A model generated the notes under the pieces. That model saw only the letters and a list, made by a program, of their open reading frames with translations, was not told the DNA's origin and did not search any database. Positions 8,433 through 18,547 of a stretch of 64,000 nt of DNA are shown here, piece by piece. Every line of letters begins with the position of its first letter. The stretch's first letter is position 1. A program made the translations under genes and the position numbers. This stretch comes from Actinophytocola oryzae (lineage in GTDB: Bacteria > Actinomycetota > Actinomycetes > Mycobacteriales > Pseudonocardiaceae): NCBI RefSeq assembly GCF_004364325.1, contig NZ_SOCP01000004.1, positions 372,001 to 436,000 of the forward strand. The letters are read 5' to 3'.

Positions 8433-9467
8433 CTACACGGCGCTCGGGTTGAGTTGTGCGAAGCCCTCCTGTCGTTGGTACGGGAAGTACGGGTACGGCG
8501 CCGTAGTCGTGCTCGCCGCGTCCAGGCGTGCGACCTGGTCGGTGGTCAGTTCCCAGCCGGCCGCGCCCAGGTTCTCGCGTAGCTGGGTCTCGTTGCGGGC
8601 GCCGATCAGGACTGATGACACCGTCGGCCGACGCAGCAGCCAGTTCAGTGCTACCTGCGGCACTGTCCTCTCTGTCTCCGCCGCGATCTCTTCCAGCGTG
8701 TCGACCACCCTGTACAGCAGGTCGGTTGACACCGGGGGGCCGTACGACGCCGTCTGGTGCAGGCGGCTGGTCGTCGGCAACGGGTTGCCTCGGCGGACTC
8801 GGCCTGTCAGGCGGCCCCAGCCGAGTGGGCTCCACACCACCGCGCCGACGCCCTGGTCCAGGCCCAGCGGCATCAGTTCCCACTCGTAGTCGCGGCCTAC
8901 CAGCGAGTAGTACACCTGGTGCGCCACGTACTTCGTCAGGTGGTGGCGGTCGGCCGTGGACAGGGACTTCATCAGCTGCCAGCCCGCGAAGTTGGACACG
9001 CCCAGGTAGCGCACCTTGCCGGCCCGCACCAGGTCGTCCAGCGTGGACAGCGTCTCCTCGATCGGGGTGCCCGCGTCGAAGGCGTGTAACTGGTACAGGT
9101 CGATGTGGTCGGTGTCCAGGCGACGTAATGCCGCGTCGCACGCTCCGAGCAGGCGGGATCTGGACGAACCGCCAGAATCGTCGGTGCCCAGTGGCAGTGT
9201 CGTCTTCGTGGACACCAACGCCCGGTCTCGGCGGCCCTCCAACGCGCTGCCCAGGACCTCCTCCGACGCCCCGTCCGAGTACACGTCGGCCGTGTCGAAC
9301 ATCGTGACGCCCGCGTCAAGGCAGATGTCGACCAGCCTGCGGGCCTCGTCGACGTCCACCCTGCCCCAGTTGCCGAACAACAACTCCCCCCGGCCGCCGA
9401 ACGTGCCTGCCCCGAACGCCAGTGCCGGCACCCTGAGGCCCGACGCGCCCAGCCTTCGCTGCTCCAT
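8433..9467 (-). CDS. Aldo/keto reductase
   Basis: A 344-residue NADPH-dependent TIM-barrel oxidoreductase. The catalytic tetrad can be seen as Asp and Tyr in FDTADVYSDG, Lys in VSTKTTLP and His in YQLHAFD; the cofactor-binding C-terminal part has SVLIGARNETQLREN. The start ATG has AAGGAGA upstream, and this site overlaps the palindrome at 9477-9500. It is divergent from a TetR gene that probably represses it. Substrate unknown. Confidence 0.92.
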   Translation of the reverse strand: MEQRRLGASGLRVPALAFGAGTFGGRGELLFGNWGRVDVDEARRLVDICLDAGVTMFDTADVYSDGASEEVLGSALEGRRDRALVSTKTTLPLGTDDSGGSSRSRLLGACDAALRRLDTDHIDLYQLHAFDAGTPIEETLSTLDDLVRAGKVRYLGVSNFAGWQLMKSLSTADRHHLTKYVAHQVYYSLVGRDYEWELMPLGLDQGVGAVVWSPLGWGRLTGRVRRGNPLPTTSRLHQTASYGPPVSTDLLYRVVDTLEEIAAETERTVPQVALNWLLRRPTVSSVLIGARNETQLRENLGAAGWELTTDQVARLDAASTTTAPYPYFPYQRQEGFAQLNPSAV

Positions 9468-9476
9468 TACGTCTCC

Positions 9477-9500
9477 TTAATGGGACTGCTGTCCCGTTAA
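9477..9500. promoter_or_regulatory. TetR-type operator between aldo/keto reductase and tetR
   Basis: Inverted repeat with arms TTAATGGGAC and GTCCCGTTAA (9 of 10 symmetric) separated by four bases. It covers the leader of the aldo/keto reductase gene, ending against its Shine-Dalgarno, and lies 24 bases before the tetR ATG, so one site could control both directions. Confidence 0.8.
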
Positions 9501-9523
9501 GGGTAGCACGGTAGCGTCGGGGC

Positions 9524-10123
9524 ATGGAGCGACCGGGTGGGCGGACCGCGCGGGTGCGGACATCGGTGCTGCAGGCCGCAGGTGACGCCCTGGCCGAGCA
9601 GGGGTTCGCCAACCTCGACCTCGGGGATCTCGCGAAGCGTGCGGACGTCGGCAGGACGACCGTCTACCGGCGCTGGGGCTCGGTCACGGCCGTGGTCACC
9701 GACCTGCTCCTGGAGATGGCGATCGAGTCCGTGCCCCGCGTCGACACGGGGTCACTCACCGACGACCTGCGGGCGAACGCGCGGCTGGTCGTCAGGACGC
9801 TCACCCACCATCGCCAGGGGCCGCTCTTCAAGGCGGTCATCGCGGCCGCGACCTGGAACGAGGTCACCGCGGGAGCGCTGACACGGTTCTACGACACGCG
9901 GATCAAGGAGTGGGCGCCGTGTGTGACGGACGCCGTGCGGCGGGGTGAGGTGCCGTCGGACACCGACGCCGAGGAGGTCGTCAAGGCGGTGTCCGCGCCG
10001 CTGTACTACCGGTTCATGACCGGGACGGGCGAGCTGGACGAGGCGGTTGCCGACCGGGCGGCCGACGCGGCCGTGGCTGCCGCGCGAGCGGGGGTCTTCA
10101 GCAGAGCGAACGGCGCCAGATGA
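9524..10123 (+). CDS. TetR family transcriptional regulator
   Basis: A 199-residue regulator. The N-terminal HTH is LGDLAKRADVGRTTVYRRWG (about residues 35-54); the C-terminal half is an all-helical ligand/dimer domain of the TetR_C type with QGPLFKAVIAAATWN. It is divergent from the aldo/keto reductase with a palindrome between them. Its 3' end overlaps the convergent gene at 10098-10601 by 26 bases. Confidence 0.92.
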   Translation: MERPGGRTARVRTSVLQAAGDALAEQGFANLDLGDLAKRADVGRTTVYRRWGSVTAVVTDLLLEMAIESVPRVDTGSLTDDLRANARLVVRTLTHHRQGPLFKAVIAAATWNEVTAGALTRFYDTRIKEWAPCVTDAVRRGEVPSDTDAEEVVKAVSAPLYYRFMTGTGELDEAVADRAADAAVAAARAGVFSRANGAR

Positions 10124-10601
10124 GCGCTTCCGCCGGCGTGGCGGCCATGTCCTCGTACTCGAGGTCGCTGGCTGCGGCGTCCTCGTCGGCGAAGCGGTAG
10201 GGCAGCACCACGGTGATGGCCATGCTGTCCGCGTGCTCGAGGTGCACCATGATCGCGTCGGTCTTCTCGCTCGTGACGTCGCTCACCAGCGCCGCTGCCC
10301 GCAGGTCGTTCGCCTCGGCGGACATGCCGTTGACCAGGCTCGTCAGCACCTCGGACGGGTTCGGGTCGTCCGTCTCGCCCGTGTCGGCGGCGAACACCTG
10401 CTCTTCACCCTCACGGGTGATGGCCGCACCGTAGGGGTAGAACTCCCCGTGTTTGCGCAGCATCTCGTCCGCGAACGGCAGCACGGTGTTCAGCAGGCGG
10501 TCGAGGTCGGACTGCACGTGTTCGGAGGTGGTGTCACGCCAGGTCGTCACCTCCGCATTGTCCCCCATTGGTGACCGGGGGACGGCGACCAGTCCGGCCA
10601 C
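10098..10601 (-). CDS. Hypothetical protein
   Basis: About 167 residues, acidic, no signal peptide and no membrane segment. It contains FADEMLRKHGEFYPYGAAI and a C-terminal EALIWRRSLC. I know this type as a conserved actinobacterial protein of unknown function. The GTG at 10601 has GGGGG eight bases upstream; an internal ATG (10568) is the alternative. It lies 18 bases downstream of the snapalysin gene on the same strand, so cotranscription is likely. Confidence 0.72.
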   Translation of the reverse strand: MAGLVAVPRSPMGDNAEVTTWRDTTSEHVQSDLDRLLNTVLPFADEMLRKHGEFYPYGAAITREGEEQVFAADTGETDDPNPSEVLTSLVNGMSAEANDLRAAALVSDVTSEKTDAIMVHLEHADSMAITVVLPYRFADEDAAASDLEYEDMAATPAEALIWRRSLC

Positions 10602-10619
10602 CGTCCCCCGGGAGATGCG

Positions 10620-11159
10620 TCAGCCGTCGATGCGCTCCATCACGCCTCGTGACCGCTTGCCGTTCGCCCACAGCTGCTCGACCTGTGCCTGCTCGTTGTC
10701 GTCCGGGTAGGCGTTGGTGCACGACGGGCCGGGGCCACCGCCGGACATCAGCTCGGAGCAGGGGCCCTCGTAGTGGTCGGGCAGACCGAGCACGTGGCCG
10801 GTCTCGTGGGCCGTGATCCTGATCGTGTAGTACTGCTCGGCCTGGGTGTAGTCGATGAAGACGTAACCGTTGCCGTGGCCGTCGGTGTAGGCGTAGGAAC
10901 CGCTCGGGTCGCTGCCCTCGTAGAAGTCGAGTGTCGCGGCCGACGGGTTCTCCACCAGCTGCACGTTCGACACCGACGAGTTCCAGTTCGCCACGCCCGC
11001 CGCGATCTGGCTCGCGAAGCTCGGCGCGCCGGACGCGTCGTAGTAGACAGTCACCGCCTGTGGGGTCACGTCGGCGGCGGCCGGGACCGTGGTGGCCACC
11101 ATTGGCGCGACGACCAGCGCGGCGCCCGCTGCCACGGACACGAAGGTCTTCCTGATCAT
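10620..11159 (-). CDS. snpA: Snapalysin-family secreted metalloprotease
   Basis: A 179-residue secreted protein. A signal peptide of about 29 residues (basic MIRK, hydrophobic core, AAA cut region) is followed by the M7-type zinc protease domain. The extended zinc motif [12 protein letters not shown] supplies two His, the catalytic Glu and the third ligand Asp; two Cys follow (GPCSELM, PSCTNAY). Snapalysins are small neutral proteases that degrade milk and other proteins. The usual divergent LysR activator gene is not present here. The ATG at 11159 is chosen because it begins the signal peptide. Confidence 0.92.
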   Translation of the reverse strand: MIRKTFVSVAAGAALVVAPMVATTVPAAADVTPQAVTVYYDASGAPSFASQIAAGVANWNSSVSNVQLVENPSAATLDFYEGSDPSGSYAYTDGHGNGYVFIDYTQAEQYYTIRITAHETGHVLGLPDHYEGPCSELMSGGGPGPSCTNAYPDDNEQAQVEQLWANGKRSRGVMERIDG

Positions 11160-11396
11160 GAGACACCTCGCAGGGAATTCAGCAGGGAAACTCCTGTCGA
11201 CGTTAGGAAGGGCCCCGGCGCGGGCGTCACCGACTTTCGTCGGTTCCGACCGTTGGTAAATTGCCACGAAATTCGGCGTGTTGACATGGATCAGCCGAAG
11301 TGGTGGGATTCGCCACCCGAATGCCGAGCGACACCAACACACAGTGGGTCTCCAGTGGACATTCACCACTCGGGCGGTCAATTGTGGAGGGAATCT
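11160..11396. promoter_or_regulatory. Intergenic region between snapalysin and EF-hand genes
   Basis: This divergent spacer holds the inverted repeat ACCGAC-TTTC-GTCGGT at 11229-11244, 70-85 bases upstream of the snapalysin start, a possible regulator site. A strong GGAGGG at 11386-11391 precedes the TTG start of the EF-hand gene. Nothing else recognisable. Confidence 0.4.
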
Positions 11397-11969
11397 TTGT
11401 GGGCCACGCTGTTGCACATGGTGAGCGAGCTGCAACGACGCAAGACGGCCCTGGTGTTCACGGCGATGGACGTCGACTCGGACGGATTTCTCGAGCGGGA
11501 GGACTTCGCGGCGCTGACCGAGCGGTGGACGGACCACCGTGGCCTGGCACCCGACTCCCCTGAGGCCGCAGGGCTTTCCGGGATCATGATGGGCTGGTGG
11601 AAGACGCTGCTCGCGGCGTCCGACGTGGACCGTGACAGGAAGGTGACCGTCGAGGAGGTGCTGCTCGTCGTCGACCGCCTGGCCGCCGACACCACACCGG
11701 TCGTCGCCACCGCCACCGCCATGTTCGCGGCGATCGACGCCGACGGGGACGGGCGGATCTCGGCCGCCGAGTACCGCGAGCTGATCGAGACGTGGAACGG
11801 CGTGCCCACCGACACCGACGAGGTCTTCGCCGAGCTGGACCTCGACGGCGACGGCTACCTCTCCGAAGCCGAGTTCGTCGAGCTGTGGACGGAGTTCTGG
11901 GCAGGTGACGACCCGAACGCGGCAGGCACCTGGGTGTTCGGCCGGTTCGAGCTGCCACTGTTCGTCTAG
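11397..11969 (+). CDS. EF-hand calcium-binding protein (calerythrin-like)
   Basis: A 190-residue cytoplasmic protein with EF-hand loops: [39 protein letters not shown] and [13 protein letters not shown], the usual DxDxDGxhxxxE pattern (the second is degenerate). This is the calerythrin/sarcoplasmic calcium-binding layout known from actinomycetes and is probably a calcium buffer or sensor. The start is TTG at 11397 with GGAGGG five bases upstream; ATG at 11418 is a weaker alternative. It overlaps the convergent gene by four bases. Confidence 0.9.
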   Translation: MWATLLHMVSELQRRKTALVFTAMDVDSDGFLEREDFAALTERWTDHRGLAPDSPEAAGLSGIMMGWWKTLLAASDVDRDRKVTVEEVLLVVDRLAADTTPVVATATAMFAAIDADGDGRISAAEYRELIETWNGVPTDTDEVFAELDLDGDGYLSEAEFVELWTEFWAGDDPNAAGTWVFGRFELPLFV

Positions 11970-14900
11970 TGGCCGCCTGTCGCGGCCACGTGTGCCGCCG
12001 TCAGTGTCAGCGTGTGTCGGGTCGTCACGCCGTTGACCGTCACCGCGATCGTCACGGTCGACGGGCGCAGCGCGGTCAGCTCGCCCGTCGCCGGGTCGAA
12101 CACCGCGGTGTGGTACCGCTTCGCGTCCTTCTGTTGTCCGATGTGGACGTTCGGGGACGCGGACCACCTGGCCGACACCGGGTAGGCGACCGGCACGGTC
12201 CGGCCCGCCTGCTGGAGGTTCGCGCTGACCACCGCGCTCTGCCCGACCCGGAGGGAGTCGGGTGCGGTCACGGTGAGTGTGTCGACGTGCGGACGCACCT
12301 CGGCGGCCAGCCAGTCGTCGCGGGTGCCGCGGGTGTCCACGCCCCACATGGACCAGCCCGTGAAACCGCCTTCGCTCGGTAGGGTCGAGGGGTTCTTACC
12401 GGAGTTGCCGTTGACGAAGTAGGGCACGCCGTCGACATGGCCGGCGTGGAACGTGCCGACATGGGCACCGATGAACGCGGTGCCCTTGCCGGTGCGGTCC
12501 TGGAAGTCGGACAGCCACGTCTCGATGGTGGCGGCCTCCTTGCGGTCGGACAGCTCGCTCGCGCGGGCGGGCGTCGGGTCGCGTGGTGGCACGTGCTCCA
12601 CGAGCACCACGGACCTCACGTGCCGGTCCCTCGCGGCCTTGCCGAGCTCCGTGCGCAGGCGGCCGAGCTGGGTCCAGTCGCTCGCCCTGAGGTTGATGCC
12701 GGACGTGTCCATGGTGATGAACCGGGTGCCCCGGTGGTCGAACACCTGTTGTGTGTCACCGAAGACGGCGCGGAAGTTGTCGAGGCTGTCGTTGCCGCGC
12801 TCGTGGTTGCCCGGCACGTAGTAGTAGGGGAGTGTGCCGCCCAGTTCCTCGTCGAGGACCTGGGCGGCCAGCGCGAAGTCCTCTGGCGACGCCTCGTCGA
12901 CGAGGTCGCCGTTGACGATCAGGAAGTCCGGCTTCGCGGCCCTGATCTCGCGCAGCGTGCGGCGGGCGTTGCGGACGATGTCGCTGTCCGGGTCGCGGGC
13001 GACGAACTGGGCGTCGGACATGACCGCGAAGCGCCAGTCACCACCGGCGCTGCCGTGGATGATCGGGTCCTGTTCGACCGGCTGAGGTGGCACGTCGAGT
13101 GGCGGCGGGACCAGCGCGGTGACGTCGTCGATCACCAGGTCACCCTGGTAGCTGTTGGTCGCCACTGTCTCGGCACCGTAGAAACGCCGCAGTGTCAACG
13201 GGTACACGGTCCCCGCGGGTACCGGGAACTCGAGCTGGCGCCAGCCGGTGAAGGTCAGGTAGCCGGCGCGGAAGGCGGGTAACAACACGCCGTTGCCGTC
13301 CCACGCCTGGAGACTGGCCCACTCGCCCTTGCCGGTCGAGTTCACCCACACCCGGATCGCCTTGGGCTGTCCGGGAACCACCGTGCCCGCCGGGGCGACC
13401 GCGCCGCCGGTGCGGGTGCCGGTGCTCTGGGTGAAGTCGTACGTGAGGCGCAGGCCCTGGCCGGTGTGGCCGGCCGCGGGCGCGATGGCGCCGGTGGCAC
13501 GCTCACCGAGGAACGTCCAGCCGGTGGGGTCGGTGAAGTCGGCGACGGAGACCTCGGTGAGGCCGACGGTCACCGGCAGCACGGACCTCCTGCCGAGGAC
13601 GTCGATCGTGATGAGCGCGGAACCCGTGTCCCGCCTTGGCTTGACGGTGAACTGCCCGTCGGCGTTCGGTGTGACGTCGAGCAGGTCCCTGTCGTAGGTG
13701 AGGGTGACGTCACCGGGCTCGACCGGCGCGCTCGTGCCCTCCTCGTCGTAGCCGAGGACGCCGAAGGTGGTGGACTCGGCGGTGCCCGTGAGCGCGAGCT
13801 GCTCCTTGGTCGGGGCGGTGCGCCGGACCGGGCCGAGCACGGTCAGGGTGATCTCGCCCTTCGCGGCACGGTCCTCGGCGACTACCTTGGCCGCACCTGG
13901 TTTCCGGCCCGTGAACACGCCATTGTGGACGGTTCCGTTACTGGTGCGCCAGCGCGGGTTGCCCTTCGCCGGGCCGTAGGTCTCGTCATAGCCCGCTGCG
14001 GTGAGGGTGCGGTGCAGGCCCTGGAGGACGCGCTCGGGATGGCTCGGCGCGACCGCGGACGCGCCCGAGGCCCGGGTCGCGTCGAGTGCCGTCTCGACCC
14101 AGAACGCCCTGAGGTGACCGGAACCCTTCGGTGCGAACAGGCCGAGACCGTTGGGGACGTTGCGTTCCCCGCCGTCGGACGGCCGGTTCTCCAGCTGTGC
14201 CGTCGAGCCACCCGGCTCGCGGGCGAGGATCGTGGTGGAGCCGCCGCCGTCGAGGTTCACCGCCGTGTACGCGCCCAGCTCGACCATCATGTCGGCCAGC
14301 TCGTCGAGTCCGAGGCCCTCGGCGAAGGCGGGCTGGCGGCCGTCGGCGGAGAGCAGGAACATACGCCTGCCGTCACGGGAGAAGCCGAGCGCGGTGCGTG
14401 GTGCGGCCGGGACGTTGTTGCCCTGGCCGGCCTTCTGGACGACGCCGTCGACGACGAGGAGCTGGCGGCCGTTGATGGCGGCGTGGATCTTCTGGTCCTC
14501 GGCGGTGCGTGCCCGGTAGTCGATACCGACGGCGTCGCCGGGCTTCAGCGCGCCGAGCGTGGTCGCGGCGGCGTCCCGGCCGACGAGGACGACGGTGCCG
14601 TCGGGGATCGCGCCCTCGCCCGGGGTGTCGCGGACGGCGGTGACCCTGTTGTTCGTGACCTCGACCTCGGTGACGGCCGTGGCGCCCTGCGTGGCGCGGC
14701 AGCGGCAGTAGGTGCCCCACAGCGGGGTGAACACCTCGATGCCGCCGGCCCTCAGGGTCGGCTTGTTGACGCCGTCGAGGGTGAGGTCGCCAGTTGGCGC
14801 CTTGACGGTGCCCTGGAACAGGACCTCGCCGATGTCGCCGATGCCGTCCTCGGTGAGGATCGCCGACGACTGGTGCCAGGTCGCGTCCGCGTCCGGCGAC

Positions 14901-15388
14901 TGGATCAGCTCGCCGTCCCGGATGCCGACGCCGAGCGGGGCCGTCGAGTTGTTGATGTCGAAGAAGTCCCCGTTGACCGCGGCGACCGCTCCGGCGCGGT
15001 TCGCCGTGGCGGACAGCGGCTCACCCTTGGCCACCTGGCCCGGGAAGAGGTAGTCGACCGTGGTGCCCCTGGTGAGGTCGACGGTGAGGCTGTCGGCCTG
15101 GAGCCAGGTGGGCGTGCCGGTGTAGGCGTCGGGGCCGTACCTGTCGAAGGACCGGAGCGTCACCCCCGGCGCGACCGGCCGCGTCGTCGTGGCGGTCTCG
15201 AGCCTCGGCTCGGTGGCGGTGGCCGCTTTGCGGGCGTCGGCCAGGAAGTCGTCACCGGGGAAGGCGGTGGCGTCGCTGGTCGATGCGTCGGGGTCGAGGA
15301 CCGGGTCCGCGGCCGCCGGGGCCGCGAGAGCCACGGCCGAAGCCGTGGCAGCGAGAAGACTGAGCAGGCGCAAGGACTTCGTCGGCAC
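11966..15388 (-). CDS. Secreted phosphodiester glycosidase / metallophosphoesterase fusion
   Basis: A 1140-residue exported protein. A signal peptide (1-28, ending AAPAAAD) is followed by a phosphodiester glycosidase (NAGPA) domain at about 130-410, seen in [17 protein letters not shown] and NLDGGGSTT. Next come Ig-like and carbohydrate-binding-like beta regions (about 440-760). A calcineurin-type phosphoesterase follows (about 785-1010) with [21 protein letters not shown] and [11 protein letters not shown], then a C-terminal beta domain. It probably cleaves phosphodiester-linked sugars and then removes phosphate outside the cell (inference). Start is GTG. It is monocistronic and convergent with the EF-hand gene. 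Confidence 0.88.
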   Translation of the reverse strand: MPTKSLRLLSLLAATASAVALAAPAAADPVLDPDASTSDATAFPGDDFLADARKAATATEPRLETATTTRPVAPGVTLRSFDRYGPDAYTGTPTWLQADSLTVDLTRGTTVDYLFPGQVAKGEPLSATANRAGAVAAVNGDFFDINNSTAPLGVGIRDGELIQSPDADATWHQSSAILTEDGIGDIGEVLFQGTVKAPTGDLTLDGVNKPTLRAGGIEVFTPLWGTYCRCRATQGATAVTEVEVTNNRVTAVRDTPGEGAIPDGTVVLVGRDAAATTLGALKPGDAVGIDYRARTAEDQKIHAAINGRQLLVVDGVVQKAGQGNNVPAAPRTALGFSRDGRRMFLLSADGRQPAFAEGLGLDELADMMVELGAYTAVNLDGGGSTTILAREPGGSTAQLENRPSDGGERNVPNGLGLFAPKGSGHLRAFWVETALDATRASGASAVAPSHPERVLQGLHRTLTAAGYDETYGPAKGNPRWRTSNGTVHNGVFTGRKPGAAKVVAEDRAAKGEITLTVLGPVRRTAPTKEQLALTGTAESTTFGVLGYDEEGTSAPVEPGDVTLTYDRDLLDVTPNADGQFTVKPRRDTGSALITIDVLGRRSVLPVTVGLTEVSVADFTDPTGWTFLGERATGAIAPAAGHTGQGLRLTYDFTQSTGTRTGGAVAPAGTVVPGQPKAIRVWVNSTGKGEWASLQAWDGNGVLLPAFRAGYLTFTGWRQLEFPVPAGTVYPLTLRRFYGAETVATNSYQGDLVIDDVTALVPPPLDVPPQPVEQDPIIHGSAGGDWRFAVMSDAQFVARDPDSDIVRNARRTLREIRAAKPDFLIVNGDLVDEASPEDFALAAQVLDEELGGTLPYYYVPGNHERGNDSLDNFRAVFGDTQQVFDHRGTRFITMDTSGINLRASDWTQLGRLRTELGKAARDRHVRSVVLVEHVPPRDPTPARASELSDRKEAATIETWLSDFQDRTGKGTAFIGAHVGTFHAGHVDGVPYFVNGNSGKNPSTLPSEGGFTGWSMWGVDTRGTRDDWLAAEVRPHVDTLTVTAPDSLRVGQSAVVSANLQQAGRTVPVAYPVSARWSASPNVHIGQQKDAKRYHTAVFDPATGELTALRPSTVTIAVTVNGVTTRHTLTLTAAHVAATGGH

Positions 15389-15483
15389 GAACCGAGTCTG
15401 CCGCCGTGGTCGAAGATTTACCAGACCTGAAGATGGCCGGAAAGAAAACTCCGCGTTCCATCCCGGGATCGGCCGGATGAGGG

Positions 15484-15503
15484 ATTGTAGGGCGATCCTA
15501 TAG
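15484..15503. promoter_or_regulatory. GntR operator, copy 1 (before gntR)
   Basis: The sequence ATTGTAGGGCGATCCTATAG, with the imperfect palindrome TAGGgcgATCCTA, lies 40 bases before the gntR start. A near copy (15 of the first 17 bases identical) is found at 19928-19947 upstream of the transporter gene. A site shared between a regulator's own promoter and a nearby operon promoter is the expected pattern for autoregulation plus local control. Confidence 0.7.
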
Positions 15504-15542
15504 ACTCAGGATGTCGCTGGTCAGGGACGTTGGGAGTGCGTT

Positions 15543-16202
15543 GTGGACGCCGACCGAAAGCTCTTCGATCGCGCCAGTACCGTCGAGCTGCTGGCCGCCG
15601 CCCTGCGGGAGCGGATCATCAAGGGCGTCTACCTGCCGGGGGAGCGGCTCGCCGAGGAGGCGATCGTCAAGTCGCTCAAGGTGTCCCGCAACTCGCTTCG
15701 GGAGGCGTTCCGGCTGCTCACCCACGAGCGGCTGCTCGTCCACGAGCTGAACCGGGGTGTCTTCGTGCGGAAGCTGACCGTGGACGACGTCGTCGACCTC
15801 TACCGGGTGCGCAAGCTGGTCGAGTGCTCGGCCGTGCGCAGGCTCGACACCCGGCCCCCGCAGGCCGACGACATGGTCGAGGCCGTCAACGCCGGTGACC
15901 TCGCCACGAAGAACGAGGACTGGCGCGGGCTCGGCACCGCCAACATGATGTTCCACCAGGCGGTCGGGGAGCTGGCCGACAGCCCCCGGATCGACGAGCT
16001 GATGCGCAACATCCTCGCCGAGCTGCGGCTCGTCTTCCACACCATGGCCGACCCCCGCCGCTTCCACGAGCCCTACCTCGAGCGGAACAAGGAGATCCTC
16101 GCCGCCATCGAGGCAGGGGACGGGCCGCGTGCCGAGCGGCTGATGCTCAAGTACCTCGAGGACTCCGAGCAGCAGATCGTCGCTGCCTACCGGAGCGCGT
16201 GA
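15543..16202 (+). CDS. GntR/FadR (FCD) family transcriptional regulator
   Basis: A 219-residue regulator. The winged helix is at 15-75 (LPGERLAEEAIVKSLKVSRN, then LREAFRLLTHERLL) and the all-helical FCD ligand domain from ~85, with the metal/ligand His pattern in FHQAVGELADS and the late FHEPYLERNKEI. Start is GTG with GGGAG upstream. Its 3' end overlaps the convergent pxpBC gene by 56 bases. The paired operators at 15484 and 19928 suggest that it controls the 5-oxoprolinase genes and transporter; the effector may be 5-oxoproline or a related acid (inference). Confidence 0.9.
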   Translation: MDADRKLFDRASTVELLAAALRERIIKGVYLPGERLAEEAIVKSLKVSRNSLREAFRLLTHERLLVHELNRGVFVRKLTVDDVVDLYRVRKLVECSAVRRLDTRPPQADDMVEAVNAGDLATKNEDWRGLGTANMMFHQAVGELADSPRIDELMRNILAELRLVFHTMADPRRFHEPYLERNKEILAAIEAGDGPRAERLMLKYLEDSEQQIVAAYRSA

Positions 16203-17682
16203 ACCGCACCCCCTGACCGGGGCGTGCCTGCGCCATCCGTGCGAGGTCCGCCGCGCACACCACCGCGATCACCGGGTAGCCACCCGTCACCGGGTGGTCG
16301 GCCAGGAACACGATCGGCTGGCCGCTCGGGGGAATCTGGACCGAACCCGCCACCATGCCCTCCGACGGCAGCTCGCCGTCGCGGCACCGGCTCAGCGCCG
16401 GCCCGGACAGTCGCACGCCCACCCGGTTGCTCTCGGCCGTCACCTCGTACCGAGAGCCGAACAGCTGGGAAAGCGCGTCGTCGGTGAACCAGTCGTCGCG
16501 GGGGCCCGGCTGCACGTGGATCTCCAGGTCCTCCGCCGACTGCGACCGCACCGGCGCCACCTCCACCGCAGGGGGAGGACCGTCGACCGCGTCGCCGACC
16601 GGGAGGGTCATGCCTGGTGACAGCGTGTCGGGGCCGAGCCCGGCCAGCACGTCCGTCGAGCGGGAGCCCAGGGTCGGTGCCACGGCCAGCCCGCCCCGGA
16701 CCGCGACGTAGGTACGCAGACCGACCGACGCGGGGCCGATCGTCAGCGTCTCGCCGGCAGTGACGTCGAACGGCGCGTTCATCGCCTCGGCACGGGAATC
16801 CCTTGCCAACACGCAGGTCGCGCCGGTCACCACGACGCGTGCCTGCGCCAGGAACCTCAGCGTCGCGCCGAACGACAGCTCCAGACAGGCCGCCGACGGA
16901 AGGTTGCCGACCAGCCGGTTCGCCAGCGTCGCCGACTCCGGGTCCGCGAAACCGGAGTGGCCGACCCCGAGCGAGGCGTAACCGGGCCGGCCGGCGTCCT
17001 GGACCGTGCCCAGTGGTCCACAGTGGACGATCTCGATGGCGCCAGGTGCGTCCGCAGGCGGGGTTCGCGGCTGGGGTGACGGCAGCGACGAGACCGGCTC
17101 GAAGCGGACCTTCGTGCCCGGCACCAGCAGTGCGGGTGGTTCCCTCGACGGGTCCCACAGCGGCGCGGTCGTGTGGCCCAGCAGGTGCCAGCCCCCTGGT
17201 GACGGCCGCGGGTACACCCCCGTGTACTCACCCGCGACCGCCACCGCGCCCGCCGGGACCCGCGTGCGTGGCGTCTCCCGGCGCGGTAGCCGCAACCGCT
17301 CGTCGAGGCCCGTCAGATAACCGAAGCCGGGCGCGAAACCCGTGAACGCCACGGTATACTCGGCTCCACTGTGGACGGACACGACCTCGTCCGCCGACAG
17401 TCCGGACGCCGCCGCGACCTCGGCGAGGTCCTCGCCGTCGTACTGGACGGGAATCGCCACCGACTCCCCGGTGACCGCCGCCGACGCGGGTGTCACTTCG
17501 GACAGCCGTGCGACCAGCCTCTCGAAGTCCACAGTGGACTCGTAACGCACGAGCACGGTCCGCGCGGCAGGCACCAGGTCGACGACGCCGGGCAGCGGTC
17601 GGGCGGTGAGCGCCGAGTACCAGCCGAGCACGTCCTCGGTCTCGACCAGCAACGCCGTCTCACCGCACCGGCGGACCTTCAC
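16147..17682 (-). CDS. pxpBC: 5-oxoprolinase subunits B and C, fused (KipI-KipA type)
   Basis: A 511-residue fusion. Residues 1-~200 match PxpB/KipI (carboxyltransferase domain C/D), with [16 protein letters not shown] and [16 protein letters not shown]. After a proline-rich linker, ~220-500 match PxpC/KipA, with [22 protein letters not shown], and [18 protein letters not shown]. With PxpA it forms the ATP-dependent 5-oxoprolinase that opens 5-oxoproline to glutamate. The subunits are separate in E. coli and B. subtilis. The GTG start at 17682 overlaps the pxpA stop (GTGA). The C-terminal ~15 residues ([16 protein letters not shown]) extend beyond the usual end and run antisense into gntR. 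Confidence 0.9.
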   Translation of the reverse strand: MKVRRCGETALLVETEDVLGWYSALTARPLPGVVDLVPAARTVLVRYESTVDFERLVARLSEVTPASAAVTGESVAIPVQYDGEDLAEVAAASGLSADEVVSVHSGAEYTVAFTGFAPGFGYLTGLDERLRLPRRETPRTRVPAGAVAVAGEYTGVYPRPSPGGWHLLGHTTAPLWDPSREPPALLVPGTKVRFEPVSSLPSPQPRTPPADAPGAIEIVHCGPLGTVQDAGRPGYASLGVGHSGFADPESATLANRLVGNLPSAACLELSFGATLRFLAQARVVVTGATCVLARDSRAEAMNAPFDVTAGETLTIGPASVGLRTYVAVRGGLAVAPTLGSRSTDVLAGLGPDTLSPGMTLPVGDAVDGPPPAVEVAPVRSQSAEDLEIHVQPGPRDDWFTDDALSQLFGSRYEVTAESNRVGVRLSGPALSRCRDGELPSEGMVAGSVQIPPSGQPIVFLADHPVTGGYPVIAVVCAADLARMAQARPGQGVRFTRSGRQRRSAARSPRGT

Positions 17683-18437
17683 CGAAAGCTCGCCACCTCG
17701 ACCCCGGCCTGCGCGAGACCGGAACGAACGGCCTTGACCAGCGACAACGCACCGGGCGTGTCGCTGTGCACGCAGATCGACCCGGCCCGCGCGGCCACCA
17801 CGGAGCCGTCGACCGCGACGACCGTGCCCTCGGTCGCGAACCGGACAGCACGTTCGGCCACCACGTCCGGATCGCTGAGCACGGCACCCGGTTCGCGGCG
17901 CGACACCAGCGTGCCCTCGGGGGTGTACGCGCGGTCCGCGAACGCCTCCGACACCGCCTCCAGGCCCGCCTCCTCGGCCAGTGCGAGCCAGCGCGAGCCG
18001 GGCAGGCCGAGCACCGCGAGCGACGGGTCGAACAGGCGGACCGCCTCGACGACGGCCGCCGCCTGGGCCTCGTGGGTCACGATCGCGTTGTACAGCGCGC
18101 CATGTGGCTTCACGTAGGTCATCCGGCCACCCGACACGGCCGCGATCCCGCGCAGCGCCGAGAGCTGGTACAGGATGTCGTCCACCAGCTCCGCCGGTGC
18201 GATGTCGATGAAGCGGCGGCCGAAGCCGGCGAGGTCGCGGTAGCTGACCTGCGCGCCGATCGCCACGCCGTGCCTCACCGCGGTCACGCACGCCCGCCGC
18301 ATCGTGCCGGGGTCGCCCGCGTGGAAGCCGCACGCGACGTTCGCGCTGGACACGACCGTCAGCAACGCGTCGTCGTCGGCGATGCGCCACACGCCGAAGC
18401 CTTCGGCGATGTCCACGTTCAGGTCCATCGTGATCAT
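17679..18437 (-). CDS. pxpA: 5-oxoprolinase subunit A (LamB/YcsF family)
   Basis: A 252-residue cytoplasmic protein of the LamB/YcsF family. It shows [10 protein letters not shown] at the start, [11 protein letters not shown] (about 45) and VKPHGALYN (about 115), the conserved motifs of PxpA. It works with PxpB and PxpC to hydrolyse 5-oxoproline with ATP. Start ATG at 18437 has GAAGGTG upstream; ATG at 18428 is an alternative. It is translationally coupled to the fused pxpBC gene and lies downstream of the transporter gene in the same direction. Confidence 0.92.
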   Translation of the reverse strand: MITMDLNVDIAEGFGVWRIADDDALLTVVSSANVACGFHAGDPGTMRRACVTAVRHGVAIGAQVSYRDLAGFGRRFIDIAPAELVDDILYQLSALRGIAAVSGGRMTYVKPHGALYNAIVTHEAQAAAVVEAVRLFDPSLAVLGLPGSRWLALAEEAGLEAVSEAFADRAYTPEGTLVSRREPGAVLSDPDVVAERAVRFATEGTVVAVDGSVVAARAGSICVHSDTPGALSLVKAVRSGLAQAGVEVASFR

Positions 18438-18547
18438 GTCTTGCACCTTCCCTCGACCTCCGGAACCGTCACCTCGGGGGACGTGACGCACATCAGCCAC
18501 AAGCGCGTGACCGGGCCGAACGTTCTTGCTCGACGTGACCAACAGGG

